From Clostridiaceae bacterium (GTDB taxonomy: Bacteria; Bacillota; Clostridia; Peptostreptococcales; Natronincolaceae), in assembly GCA_020832135.1 (NCBI GenBank), contig JAFIFG010000001.1, positions 1 to 43,042 on the forward strand: a DNA stretch of 43,042 bases, given 5' to 3'. The translations under genes and the position numbers were made by a program. Positions 1 through 8,849 of the stretch are shown here, in pieces. Below the pieces are notes generated by a model, which was not told the DNA's origin, searched no databases, and worked only from the letters and a program-made list of their open reading frames with translations. Positions within the stretch are counted from its first letter, which is position 1. Every line of letters starts with the position of its first letter.

Positions 1-738
1 GAAGCTGAAATAGAAATAGGTTCTATAGTAACTGGATATTATGATGCCAATGCTCCAATGCTGATGATTTATCCACCTCAATACAGTGTTGAAGTTCTTG
101 TTGTAGAGGAGGAAAAGGAAAAATTTGAAAGCATTAAAGTAGATTTATTTGATGAGAATTTGATTAGTGCAGACAATACTTTGAAAATAAATCTTTCTGA
201 TGATACAAAAATTATATCAAAAAATGGAGAAAAATTTGAAGGCGATTTAACCAATAGAAAGTTAGCAGTAACTTATAGTTTTTCAACAAGAAGTATTCCT
301 GCACAAACAACTCCAACACAAATAATTGTGTTGTCTGAGGAAGAAATAGAAGAAAAAGGAGCAGTAATTACCAGCTATGACGTTTCTTCTATGGATATTA
401 TAGTTGATAACAAAAAAATAGAAGCCCCTTCAGCCTATGAAAATGTAGAAGGAGAAGTGATGGTACCACTTCGTGCAATTGCGGAAGCCTTAGGATTTGA
501 TGTCAGTTGGGAAGCTGAAACCCAAAGTGTGAGGCTTGGAAAAGGTATTGTCTTAACAATGGATGAAAAAAATTACAACTATATGAAATCTACTCCTATT
601 CAATTGAGAACTGCGCCAGAATTAGTGAAGGGAGTAACATTCGTTCCTCTAAATTTCTTTAGGGAAGTAGTAGGTATGAATAATGCATATGTGTTTGAAG
701 CACAGATTGTAATAGATGATGGTGAAATAATGCATTAG
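1..738 (+). CDS. Stalk-domain (copper amine oxidase N-like) protein, 5' partial
   Basis: The reading frame is open from the first base, so the start lies outside the window. The last ~110 residues form a copper-amine-oxidase N-terminal-like (stalk) domain: a VDNKKI strand, the MVPLRAIAEALG signature, a VSWEAETQSVRL strand pair, and a second half with FVPLNFFREVVG. In Clostridia this domain sits in secreted or cell-surface proteins, usually without amine oxidase activity. The upstream ~125 residues are beta-rich and acidic (GSIVTGYYDANAPM, LSDDTKIISKNGEKFEG) and look like a separate extracytoplasmic beta domain. Its exact role cannot be told. It converges on the minus-strand aminotransferase gene. 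Confidence 0.8.
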   Translation, partial: EAEIEIGSIVTGYYDANAPMLMIYPPQYSVEVLVVEEEKEKFESIKVDLFDENLISADNTLKINLSDDTKIISKNGEKFEGDLTNRKLAVTYSFSTRSIPAQTTPTQIIVLSEEEIEEKGAVITSYDVSSMDIIVDNKKIEAPSAYENVEGEVMVPLRAIAEALGFDVSWEAETQSVRLGKGIVLTMDEKNYNYMKSTPIQLRTAPELVKGVTFVPLNFFREVVGMNNAYVFEAQIVIDDGEIMH

Positions 739-767
739 AGTAAGTAACCAATTAGGGCAGTAAAAGT

Positions 768-789
768 GACGAGTGAAATTTCACTCGTC
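768..789. terminator. Perfect 22-nt palindrome downstream of the stalk-protein gene
   Basis: GACGAGTGAAA is followed directly by its reverse complement, then by a T-rich stretch (TATTTATTAT). It begins 30 nt after the stop codon. A hairpin terminator for the plus-strand gene is likely, though a loop of at least 3-4 nt must open at the centre. Confidence 0.55.
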
Positions 790-795
790 TATTTA

Positions 796-842
796 TTATA
801 AGCAGAAAACCCCCGATTCTACTGGGGGTTTTCTGCTTATAA
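796..842. terminator. Bidirectional terminator hairpin (19-bp stem)
   Basis: A perfect 19-bp stem (TTATAAGCAGAAAACCCCC and its complement) closes a 9-nt loop. A five-pair G/C core is flanked by A/T runs on both sides, which gives a U-tract on either strand. It lies between two convergent genes. Confidence 0.8.
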
Positions 843-843
843 T

Positions 844-878
844 AAAAGGTTAACAGGACATATTCCTGTTAACCTTTT
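844..878. terminator. Second convergent terminator hairpin (15-17-bp stem)
   Basis: AAAAGGTTAACAGGA pairs with TCCTGTTAACCTTTT around the loop CATAT, and is followed on the plus strand by ATTTTTATTT. It lies 14 nt past the stop of the minus-strand aminotransferase, so it can end that transcript or back up the plus-strand one. Confidence 0.75.
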
Positions 879-892
879 ATTTTTATTTAGTA

Positions 893-2125
893 CTAAAAAA
901 CCAATTCAAGTTGCAATAATCGTTCCTTTATTAGATGAATAATTCTTCTTTCATCTTCTAAATCTTTAGCCTCAAATGTGACAGATAGTCTGACATGAGG
1001 TTCAGGTGTATTCCATGGTACGGTACAAATTTGAGCATGGGTTAATAAAAAGATAGAGAAGTCCTCTGCATCTTTAAATGTCACACCTCCTCGAGTTCCT
1101 TTAGGAATAGGTAAATAGCAATAGAAAGTGGCCTTAGGTTTTTCTATACTGAAGCCTATCTCCTTTAAAGCTGGAATGAGAAGATCAAATCTTCTGGAAT
1201 AACGTTCACAGTTATATAAAGAAATTTCAGGATGATTTAAAGCATATGCACCAGCCTTCTGAATAGCACGAAACTGTCCAGAATCTGAGTTAGCCTTTAC
1301 AGTGCTTAAAATATCAATGGCTTCAGGATTCCCGGCAGCAAAAGCTATACGCCAGCCTGTCATATTATAGGCTTTTGAAAGAGAATGAATTTCAATACCT
1401 ACATCTTTGGCTCCATCGATGGATAAAAAGCTTAAGGGTTTTTCATCATCAAATACAATAGTAGAATAGGTAGAATCAGCTACTACAATAATATTATTTT
1501 TATGGGCGAACTCCACAATCCTTTGATAAAAATCTTTAGTGGCTACTTGACCAGTGGGATTATTAGGATAATTAATATATAAAAGCTTAGAACGATATAA
1601 AATAATATCTGGAATATTAGAGAAATCTGGATAGAAATTATTTGCTTTAATTAATGGAACATCATAAACAACTCCCCCAAGATACTTGGTATGGGTGGAG
1701 ATAATAGGGTAGCTGGGCGAAGTAGTTAAAGTAATATCACCTGGGTTAATAAAACATAAAGGTAGCATTGACAAAATAGACTTTGCACCAATGCCATGAA
1801 GAATCTCTTTGTAAGGGTCGAGATTATTTACACCAAAAACCTCATAGAGATAATTTGCTGCTGCTTCCTGAAATTCAGGGATGCCATTATCGGCATACAA
1901 CCTATTTTCCTTTTTACCTGCCTCCTCACATAGCAAGTCTACAACTCCCTTATCTGCTGCTAAGTCAGGTTCACCAACACCCATATCAATAAACTCCCTA
2001 TCGGGATACTTCTTGATCACTTCCTCCTTTGCTTTTTTAATCCTCATAAATTTATAATCCTGTTGTGCAATATCAAAGCTTTGGTCTCTAAAACGATCAG
2101 CAATTAAATCGCTAATTCCACCCAT
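893..2125 (-). CDS. dapL: LL-diaminopimelate aminotransferase-like (class I/II PLP enzyme)
   Basis: A full-length (410 aa) fold-type I aminotransferase. Visible motifs are GVGEPDLAAD near 49-58, NYPNNPTG at 185-192, the PLP-anchoring Asp in ADSTY near 217, the Schiff-base lysine in SLSKAYNMTGWR (K251), and the C-terminal RLSV substrate carboxylate arginine. The sequence is closest in style to the DapL family, which makes LL-diaminopimelate from tetrahydrodipicolinate in one step for lysine and peptidoglycan synthesis. Related enzymes with other amino-acid substrates cannot be excluded. It is divergent from the peptide transporter operon that ends in ykfC, which fits a diaminopimelate theme. 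Confidence 0.85.
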   Translation of the reverse strand: MGGISDLIADRFRDQSFDIAQQDYKFMRIKKAKEEVIKKYPDREFIDMGVGEPDLAADKGVVDLLCEEAGKKENRLYADNGIPEFQEAAANYLYEVFGVNNLDPYKEILHGIGAKSILSMLPLCFINPGDITLTTSPSYPIISTHTKYLGGVVYDVPLIKANNFYPDFSNIPDIILYRSKLLYINYPNNPTGQVATKDFYQRIVEFAHKNNIIVVADSTYSTIVFDDEKPLSFLSIDGAKDVGIEIHSLSKAYNMTGWRIAFAAGNPEAIDILSTVKANSDSGQFRAIQKAGAYALNHPEISLYNCERYSRRFDLLIPALKEIGFSIEKPKATFYCYLPIPKGTRGGVTFKDAEDFSIFLLTHAQICTVPWNTPEPHVRLSVTFEAKDLEDERRIIHLIKERLLQLELVF

Positions 2126-2406
2126 ATATGCTCTCTCCCTTCAGATTAAATAATAGAAGTAAATACTGATAGATTATTTTATTCTAAAGTAAATAAAAGT
2201 GTTAATGAGAAGACATAAATTGGGACAAGGAAACAAGTGGATTCTTTTAAGATTATCAGCCTCTTCTAAAATTTTAACATAGACATATTTTCATACCTTC
2301 TCAACATATCTATATTATAAAGAATTTAATGTACAACTTTGTCAGCCTTTTCTAGAGTAAATTTTATTAAATGAAAACACAAAAAAGTTAAAAAGGAGGA
2401 ATAAAA

Positions 2407-3969
2407 GTGCATAAAAGAAATGTAAAATGGATAACTGTAGCCATCCTACTTGTATCATTACTGTTACTTACAGCTTGTGGAGGGGCAGGAGAAATAGTAG
2501 AGGAAAATGAAAATGGTGTAGAAGCTCCAGAGAAGGAGGTAAGGACAGATCTGATATGGGGTGCTGTACAGGATCCAGACTCCCTAGACCCTCGTTTAAC
2601 CACCTCAGCATATGCTGAAGAAGTACTGGAATTGGTATTCAATTCATTAGTTTATCCAGATGAAAACTTAGAAATGCAGTTTGATCTAGCCACCGGACTG
2701 GAAACCCCTGATGATACTACTTATATCTTTACATTGCGTGAGGATGTAACATGGCATGATGGTGAACCCTTCACCTCTGCTGATGTAGTTTTCACCTATG
2801 AAAGCATTATGGACGAGGACTTTGGTTCTCCCCACAGAACCCGTACCTTTATTGCGAGTGTAGAAGCTTTAGATGAGTACACTGTAAAATTAACTACGGA
2901 AGAGCCAAATGCAGCAGCATTGTCAAGCCTTAGAAGATTTATTGTTCCAAAACATTTAGCACCTAGTGAGTCCTATGAAGGGGGAGAAGGTAGCTTTGCC
3001 TTTAATCCTATCGGTACTGGCCCATATAAGCTAACCCAGTGGATTCCAAATAATGTTATCACCCTTGAACGATATGAGGATTATTTTGAAGGTCCAGCCA
3101 TATTGGAGACTATCGTTAGAAGAGAAATTCCGGAGGATGAAACTCGTTATGCTGAGTTACTTGCTGGAAACATCGATTTAGCTCAGCCGCCAGAGAGGGA
3201 ACTAGATACTTTAGCAGATAATCCTAAATTCACAGTGGAGATTTCTCAAACCCTTAATTACTTCCCTATCGCTATAAATCATGATCATAAGGAACATGAT
3301 ATTCTAAATGATGTAAGAGTACGACAGGCATTAAACTATGCCATAGATAAGGAAACGATTGTAAGTCATATTTGGCCAACGGCCAGTGTAATGCATAATC
3401 CTATTGTTGCAGGAACATGGGCTTATGATGATAATGCCACTTACAAATATAGCTACAACCCTGATAGAGCTAAGGAACTTTTAGAAGAAGCGGGGTATGG
3501 TGAAGGACTAACCTTAAGCATTACCATGTCTAATAGTGCTGCCAATATTCAGTTGGGAGAAATGCTTAGAAGCTATTATGCAGAGGTAGGTATTGACCTA
3601 AAGGCAGATACCATGGAGTTTAGTTCCGCCCTTTCGAAAATCCTAGACGGGGATTTTGAGTTATATCATATGGGATCCACAGGTATGTACGATCCCCATG
3701 ACTTCATGAGCCGCTTTATCAATGGTACAGGTGTAACTGCCTATAATAATCCAGAGTTTAATGCCTTGGTGGAAGAAGCTGTAACCATCATTGGTGACTT
3801 GGATGCAAGAAAAGAGTTATATTCTCAAGCTCAGGAAATTATGACAACAGATGCCTACAATATACCATTACGTAATAGCCAAATGTTTATGGCTTGGAAC
3901 AAAGATTTCCAGTTTGATTATAACTATGTTATTAGAAGTAGAAATCTAAAGCATGCCTACTGGAAGTAG
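2407..3969 (+). CDS. dppE: Peptide ABC transporter substrate-binding lipoprotein (SBP family 5)
   Basis: Extracytoplasmic receptor of the peptide importer encoded downstream. GTG start, 7 nt after AAGGAGGA. An N-terminal signal ends in a lipobox (LLTACGG, lipidated Cys24), followed by an acidic linker. The mature protein has family 5 features: DPDSLDPRLTTSAYAEEV, LREDVTWHDGEPFTSADVVFTYE, GTGPYKLTQW and VRQALNYAIDK. The length (520 aa) is normal for DppA/OppA types. The first 280 nt upstream carry no gene, and the promoter is probably there. The ligand is not readable from sequence; the ykfC gene in the same cluster suggests murein peptides. Confidence 0.9.
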   Translation: MHKRNVKWITVAILLVSLLLLTACGGAGEIVEENENGVEAPEKEVRTDLIWGAVQDPDSLDPRLTTSAYAEEVLELVFNSLVYPDENLEMQFDLATGLETPDDTTYIFTLREDVTWHDGEPFTSADVVFTYESIMDEDFGSPHRTRTFIASVEALDEYTVKLTTEEPNAAALSSLRRFIVPKHLAPSESYEGGEGSFAFNPIGTGPYKLTQWIPNNVITLERYEDYFEGPAILETIVRREIPEDETRYAELLAGNIDLAQPPERELDTLADNPKFTVEISQTLNYFPIAINHDHKEHDILNDVRVRQALNYAIDKETIVSHIWPTASVMHNPIVAGTWAYDDNATYKYSYNPDRAKELLEEAGYGEGLTLSITMSNSAANIQLGEMLRSYYAEVGIDLKADTMEFSSALSKILDGDFELYHMGSTGMYDPHDFMSRFINGTGVTAYNNPEFNALVEEAVTIIGDLDARKELYSQAQEIMTTDAYNIPLRNSQMFMAWNKDFQFDYNYVIRSRNLKHAYWK

Positions 3970-3998
3970 TTATATACACCATTGAATGTATATAGGGG

Positions 3999-4023
3999 AG
4001 CAGGGGGCTTTATCCTCCCTGCT
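3999..4023 (+). terminator. Intra-operon hairpin, probable attenuator after dppE
   Basis: AGCAGGG pairs with CCCTGCT around a short loop and is followed by TCTTTTC. It lies 30 nt after the receptor gene and 60 nt before the permease gene. Partial termination at this point is the usual way to make more binding protein than permease. A second small inverted repeat (TATATACA/TGTATATA) precedes it. Confidence 0.55.
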
Positions 4024-4082
4024 TCTTTTCTAAATCTATTGGGCTCCTATAGGAGTAATAAAACAACAAGGAGTGTGACTGT

Positions 4083-5003
4083 ATGCATATTTATATTGCA
4101 AAACGCTTACTTCAAGCTATTCCTGTCATATTTCTGGTGACGGTGATTACCTTTTCGCTGATTCATTTAATGCCTGGAGATCCAGCAATTATGCGTGCCG
4201 GTGAAGATGCTACACCAGAACAGGTTGAAGCTATTCGAGAAGCGATGGGACTGAACGAACCGATATACCAGCAATACTTATCATGGGTAACGGGATTGAT
4301 GAGAGGTGATTTAGGTCACTCACTGCAAGACGGACGTCCAGTATTTCCTACCTTGATACAGCGTTTGCCAGCAACTTTGTATCTAGTACTGGCATCCTTT
4401 GTGGTATCTATCGCCATCGGTGTTCCTGTGGGAATTCTATCGGCGGTAAAACAAAACACCTTTATTGATTCTTTTGCAAGGGGATTTGCCCTATTAGGAA
4501 TTTCCTTACCGAGCTTTTGGTTTGGATTAATGATGATGCTACTGTTTTCCTATCGACTACAATGGCTACCCGCCAGTGGTTCTGGAACATTACATCACAT
4601 TGTTATGCCGGCCCTAGCATTGGGAATGGCTTCAGCAGGATTGATTACCCGTATGACCCGATCAGCTATGCTGGAGGTGCTAAAGCAGGATTATATTCGT
4701 ACTGCCCGGTCTAAGGGGCTTCGAGCACAGATTGTTATCTACAAGCATGCCCTGAAAAATGCTCTGCTTCCTGTAGTTACTGTCATTGGACTTCAATTAG
4801 GCTATCGCCTTGGTGGCTCTGTAATTGTTGAACAAGTTTTCGCTTATCCAGGTATTGGTCGATTCGCCTATAATCGTTTGTTGGCTAGGGATTATCCTAT
4901 GATCATGGGGAATCTATTTATATTTGCTATGATTTTTATCTTTGTCAACATTATAACCGACATTATCTATGGATTTCTTGAGCCACGTATACGATATGAT
5001 TAG
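4083..5003 (+). CDS. dppB: Peptide ABC transporter permease, DppB/OppB type
   Basis: An inner-membrane permease of 306 aa. The N-terminal MHIYIAKRLLQAIPVIFLVTVITFSLIHLMPGDP is diagnostic of the DppB/OppB family, with TM1 at ~9-30 and the conserved MPGDP. More TM segments follow at ~100-125, 135-155, 170-190, 230-250 and 275-298. The EAA coupling loop is visible near the C-terminus (DYIRTARSKGL). ATG start 8 nt after AAGGAGT. It is the second gene of the peptide uptake operon. Confidence 0.93.
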   Translation: MHIYIAKRLLQAIPVIFLVTVITFSLIHLMPGDPAIMRAGEDATPEQVEAIREAMGLNEPIYQQYLSWVTGLMRGDLGHSLQDGRPVFPTLIQRLPATLYLVLASFVVSIAIGVPVGILSAVKQNTFIDSFARGFALLGISLPSFWFGLMMMLLFSYRLQWLPASGSGTLHHIVMPALALGMASAGLITRMTRSAMLEVLKQDYIRTARSKGLRAQIVIYKHALKNALLPVVTVIGLQLGYRLGGSVIVEQVFAYPGIGRFAYNRLLARDYPMIMGNLFIFAMIFIFVNIITDIIYGFLEPRIRYD

Positions 5004-5041
5004 CATTTTGATTAATAATCATAGAAAAGGAGGTAGAAGAC

Positions 5042-5905
5042 TTGAAATCAGATGAACAACGTAGCACTAGTTTTCGGGATGATGCTATACGTCGATTCAA
5101 AAAAAATCCCACCGCCATATTTGGTCTTGTTATTGTAATATTTTTCTTTTTTATTGCTGTATTTGGACAGTATATTACACCTCATAATCCCTTTCAGCAT
5201 AATATCAGTAATGCCCATCAGCCACCGGGTGGAGAGCATTTGTTAGGGACAGATTTTTTTGGACGGGATGTGCTTAGCAGAATTATTATTGGTGCCCGTA
5301 TCTCCCTATTGGTAGGAGTGACGGTGGTGACGATACGAGCAGCTATAGGAATTCCCTATGGTCTTATTGCAGGATATTATGGTGGTAGAGTGGAGGCTGT
5401 AATGATGCGTGTGGTGGATGCCTTCATCTCCTTCCCTGGAATTATTTTGGCGATGGCGATTATGGCGGTCCGTGGTCAAGGGATAGAAAATGTAATATTG
5501 GCCCTCACCGTCAGTGGCTGGCCTATGTTTGCTCGATTGGTGAGGGGAGAGAGTATGGCACTAAAGGAAAGGGAGTATGTTCAGGCAGCTAGGGCTTTAG
5601 GCTACAATGACGGTAAAGTAATGTTTCAACACATACTACCTAACTGCTTGGCCACCATCATTGTATATGCCACCATGGGCATTGCTACCCCAATTTTAGC
5701 GGAGGCTGGACTTAGCTTCTTAGGTCTTGGTGCCACTCCGGATCAAGCCACCTGGGGATTTCAGATGTCCCTAGAAAGGCAATATATGCGAACCGCCTGG
5801 TGGTCGGTTACCTTTCCTGGTTTGGCGGTGATGGTGGTAGTATTAGGTTTTAATCTTCTGGGGGACGGCCTTCGGGACGTACTGGATCCTAGAATGAAAG
5901 AATAG
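5042..5905 (+). CDS. dppC: Peptide ABC transporter permease, DppC/OppC type
   Basis: The partner permease of DppB (287 aa). TTG start, 7 nt after AAGGAGGT; the next in-frame start lies well inside TM1 and would remove the cytoplasmic N-terminal tail. It has the family hallmarks HLLGTDFFGRDVLSRIIIGAR and an EAA loop (EYVQAARALGYNDGKVMFQHILPN), five to six TM segments, and the C-terminal GDGLRDVLDPRMKE. It lies 38 nt after dppB and 18 nt before dppD. Confidence 0.93.
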   Translation: MKSDEQRSTSFRDDAIRRFKKNPTAIFGLVIVIFFFFIAVFGQYITPHNPFQHNISNAHQPPGGEHLLGTDFFGRDVLSRIIIGARISLLVGVTVVTIRAAIGIPYGLIAGYYGGRVEAVMMRVVDAFISFPGIILAMAIMAVRGQGIENVILALTVSGWPMFARLVRGESMALKEREYVQAARALGYNDGKVMFQHILPNCLATIIVYATMGIATPILAEAGLSFLGLGATPDQATWGFQMSLERQYMRTAWWSVTFPGLAVMVVVLGFNLLGDGLRDVLDPRMKE

Positions 5906-5923
5906 TCAGAAGGAGTTGATTCT

Positions 5924-6913
5924 TTGAGTGCCAATCTTCTTGAAGTAAAAGACCTTGTAACAGAATTCAGTACTCCAGCCGGTAAAATCCGTGCGGTGGA
6001 CGGCATTAGTTTCCATGTAAAACCAAAGGAAACTGTAGGTATTGTTGGTGAATCCGGCTGTGGCAAAAGTGTCACATCCTTATCTATAATGGGTTTAGTT
6101 TTAGACCCAGGAAAAGTGCGGGGATCCATTAAATTTAATGGCTTGGATTTAGTGAAGCTCTCTGAAAGGAAAATGCAAAAAATACGAGGGAATGATATTT
6201 CCATGATATTTCAGGAACCCATGACATCATTGAATCCTGTATATACCATCGGCAACCAACTCTCTGAGCCCCTGCGGCTTCATCAAGGTTTGAGTCGAAG
6301 GGAGGCCTGGGAAAAATCTATTGAATACCTAAAGCTAGTGGGGATATCCTCCCCGGAAAAAAGAGTACGTCAGTATCCCCATCAATTAAGTGGTGGTATG
6401 CAACAGCGTGCCATGATTGCTATGGCATTGACCTGTAATCCCAAGCTACTCATTGCCGATGAGCCTACTACGGCTCTGGACGTTACTATTCAGGCTCAGA
6501 TTTTAGAGTTGATGAAGGATTTAAAAGAGAAGTTATCCACCTCTATTATGCTGATTACCCATGATTTAGCGGTGGTGGTGGAAATGTGTGAGCGGGTTAT
6601 TGTTATGTATTGTGGCAGAATTGTGGAAACCGGCAGTGTAAGACAGGTCTTCAAAACTCCTCACCATCCATATACGGAGGGATTAATTCGATCTATACCA
6701 AAGTTGACGGAAAAAGAAGAAGTGCTTTATGAAATTAAAGGCAGTGTTCCTAATCCTTTAGATGCACCACTAGGATGTAGATTTAATAATCGTTGCGAAT
6801 TTGCAACGGAGCAATGCAGAGAAGAAGAACCAGAGCTGAAGGCCATCAGTGAAGGGCATGAGGTACGGTGTTTCTATCCTCGTAATGTAAAGGAGGAGCA
6901 TAACTATGAATAG
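5924..6913 (+). CDS. dppD: Peptide ABC transporter ATPase, DppD/OppD type
   Basis: A cytoplasmic ATPase subunit of 329 aa. Walker A is GESGCGKS (42-49), the Q-loop lies in IFQEPMTSLNP, the signature is LSGGMQQR, Walker B is LLIADEPTTALD, and the H-loop is ITHDLAVV. The C-terminal oligopeptide-transporter extension carries the cysteine cluster CRFNNRCEFATEQC, which in this family can bind an iron-sulfur cluster. TTG start after AAGGAG. It overlaps the next gene by 8 nt, so the two ATPases are probably translationally coupled. Confidence 0.93.
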   Translation: MSANLLEVKDLVTEFSTPAGKIRAVDGISFHVKPKETVGIVGESGCGKSVTSLSIMGLVLDPGKVRGSIKFNGLDLVKLSERKMQKIRGNDISMIFQEPMTSLNPVYTIGNQLSEPLRLHQGLSRREAWEKSIEYLKLVGISSPEKRVRQYPHQLSGGMQQRAMIAMALTCNPKLLIADEPTTALDVTIQAQILELMKDLKEKLSTSIMLITHDLAVVVEMCERVIVMYCGRIVETGSVRQVFKTPHHPYTEGLIRSIPKLTEKEEVLYEIKGSVPNPLDAPLGCRFNNRCEFATEQCREEEPELKAISEGHEVRCFYPRNVKEEHNYE

Positions 6914-7883
6914 TCAGAAGAAAACACTATTAAAAGTAGAAAATCTAAAGAAGTATTATCCCATAAAAGGAGGGGTTCTCTCTAGAGTGGTAGGCCACGT
7001 GAAGGCGGTAGATGATGTTAGCTTCCACATTTTAGAGGGAGAGACTTTAGGACTAGTAGGGGAATCTGGTTGTGGAAAAACCACAACTGGAAAAACCGTT
7101 CTTCGCCTTACGGAGCAAACGGAGGGAGCTGTAATCTATCAGGGTGAAAATATATTTGATTTTACATCGAAACAGATGAGGGAATATCGTAAAGATGTAC
7201 AGATTATTTTTCAAGATCCATATGGTTCATTAAATCCCCGGCAAACCGTAGGAGATATGTTGAGGGAGATTATTCGATACCATAAATTAGCCAGTGGAGA
7301 AGAAATGGAGAAAAAAATTGTACAGCTTATGGAGATGGTAGGGCTTTCTAGTTATCATATAGGTCGATACCCCCATGAGTTTTCAGGAGGACAGCGTCAG
7401 AGGGTAGGTATTGCTAGGGCATTATGTCTAGAGCCAAAGATGATTGTTTGCGACGAACCCGTTAGTGCTTTAGATGTTTCTATTCAAAGTCAGATTCTTA
7501 ACCTATTAAAGGATCTCCAAAGGAAATTAGACCTCACCTATCTATTCATTGCCCATGATCTTTCGGTGGTGAAGCATATTTCCGATCGTGTGGGGGTAAT
7601 GTATCTAGGAAAAATAGCGGAACTAGCAGAGACCGATAGCCTTTATGAGAATCCTTTACATCCTTATACGAAGGCATTATTAAAGGCTATTCCCGTAGCT
7701 GATGTAGATTATGTAGCCTCTAAGGCGGTATTAAAGGGAGACGTACCAAGCCCTAGTAATCCACCTCCAGGTTGTGTTTTCCATACTAGATGCTCAGAAT
7801 GTATGGATATATGCTCCCAGAAGGCACCGGTTATGACGGAAGCACGTCCCGGTCATTTTGTATCTTGTCATTTATATGAATAA
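6906..7883 (+). CDS. dppF: Peptide ABC transporter ATPase, DppF/OppF type
   Basis: The second ATPase subunit (325 aa), pairing with DppD. Walker A is GESGCGKT (52-59), the Q-loop is [19 protein letters not shown], the signature is FSGGQRQR, Walker B is [12 protein letters not shown], and the H-loop is [10 protein letters not shown]. The C-terminal cysteine motif ([15 protein letters not shown]) matches the OppF/DppF extension. The ATG follows AAGGAGGAG inside the end of dppD. Confidence 0.93.
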   Translation: MNSQKKTLLKVENLKKYYPIKGGVLSRVVGHVKAVDDVSFHILEGETLGLVGESGCGKTTTGKTVLRLTEQTEGAVIYQGENIFDFTSKQMREYRKDVQIIFQDPYGSLNPRQTVGDMLREIIRYHKLASGEEMEKKIVQLMEMVGLSSYHIGRYPHEFSGGQRQRVGIARALCLEPKMIVCDEPVSALDVSIQSQILNLLKDLQRKLDLTYLFIAHDLSVVKHISDRVGVMYLGKIAELAETDSLYENPLHPYTKALLKAIPVADVDYVASKAVLKGDVPSPSNPPPGCVFHTRCSECMDICSQKAPVMTEARPGHFVSCHLYE

Positions 7884-7901
7884 TACCCAAGGAGGAGTTC
7901 T

Positions 7902-8849
7902 ATGCTGAAGGAGGAAATAGTAGAAGTTTTAAAGGAAACAGATGCACAAGTATCCGTCTCTATTAAAGATTTAAGTAGTAATCAGTGGGTAGTTCCTTCA
8001 GAGGATATTGGAACTTTTGCGGTGGTTAAAAGTACCACAGCACCTATTCAATTGAAACCAGCAGTTGATAGTGCAATGGCGGATGAAGCCATAGCTGGTC
8101 TTGTGGTGACACGATTAAAGGATGTGGGGGGAGGTTGGCATCGTATTCGAACCGATTATGGCTACGAGGGCTACCTTCACCAGCGGCACATGATCATGGA
8201 GGAAGAAAGGACGGCCTATTGGAAGGAACAGGCCCAACATGTTGTAGTAAAAGCTATAGCGGATGTGATGTCGGGGCCAAAGTACCAATACCATGTAAAG
8301 CAGGTATTAGTGAAGGGATCAAGAGTGAGACTTACAGGAAGGGAATCGGAGGAATGGGTGGAAATAGAAAGGCCTATGGGGGATACCGGATGGATCCGTA
8401 GGGATTTTCTACAACCTTATTTAGTACCTACCAATAATGTAAAGGGCAGAGATGAGGAGTTACTGCGCAAAAAACTGGTAGAAACTGCACTGAGCTATAG
8501 AGGAAGTCAATACCGTTGGGGCGGAAGAACACCACTTGGTTTAGATTGCTCCGGTCTTACCTCCATCAGCTATTTACTTAATGGATTGCTAATTTATCGA
8601 GATGCTGTTCTGAAGGAAGAATACCTAAAACCTATTTCCCTAGAGGATATAGGTCCCGCAGATCTTATTTATTTTCCTGGCCATATTGCCATGTATGTTG
8701 GAGGGGGACGATATGTTCACTCTAGGGCCTCCGCCAATGGTGTTATTATTAACAGCTTGAACCCAGAGGATGAGGACTATGATGGTCCTTTAAAGGCGAG
8801 TATAACAGGTGTTGGTACGATTTTTCGGCATAAGGAGGCTGAAGAATAA
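7902..8849 (+). CDS. ykfC: NlpC/P60 endopeptidase, YkfC type (gamma-D-glutamyl-L-diamino acid endopeptidase)
   Basis: 315 aa, no signal peptide, so cytoplasmic. Two bacterial SH3-like domains (about 35-100 and 110-175) precede an NlpC/P60 domain (185-312). The catalytic set is visible: Cys216 in LDCSGL, His261 in GHIAMYVG, His273 in YVHSRAS. In the YkfC family the SH3 domain restricts the enzyme to free L-Ala-gamma-D-Glu-diamino acid peptides, that is, murein tripeptides already imported. It lies 18 nt after dppF in the transporter operon, so substrate import and cleavage are paired as in the Bacillus dpp-ykf operon. The SH3 role here is inferred from family knowledge. Confidence 0.9.
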   Translation: MLKEEIVEVLKETDAQVSVSIKDLSSNQWVVPSEDIGTFAVVKSTTAPIQLKPAVDSAMADEAIAGLVVTRLKDVGGGWHRIRTDYGYEGYLHQRHMIMEEERTAYWKEQAQHVVVKAIADVMSGPKYQYHVKQVLVKGSRVRLTGRESEEWVEIERPMGDTGWIRRDFLQPYLVPTNNVKGRDEELLRKKLVETALSYRGSQYRWGGRTPLGLDCSGLTSISYLLNGLLIYRDAVLKEEYLKPISLEDIGPADLIYFPGHIAMYVGGGRYVHSRASANGVIINSLNPEDEDYDGPLKASITGVGTIFRHKEAEE

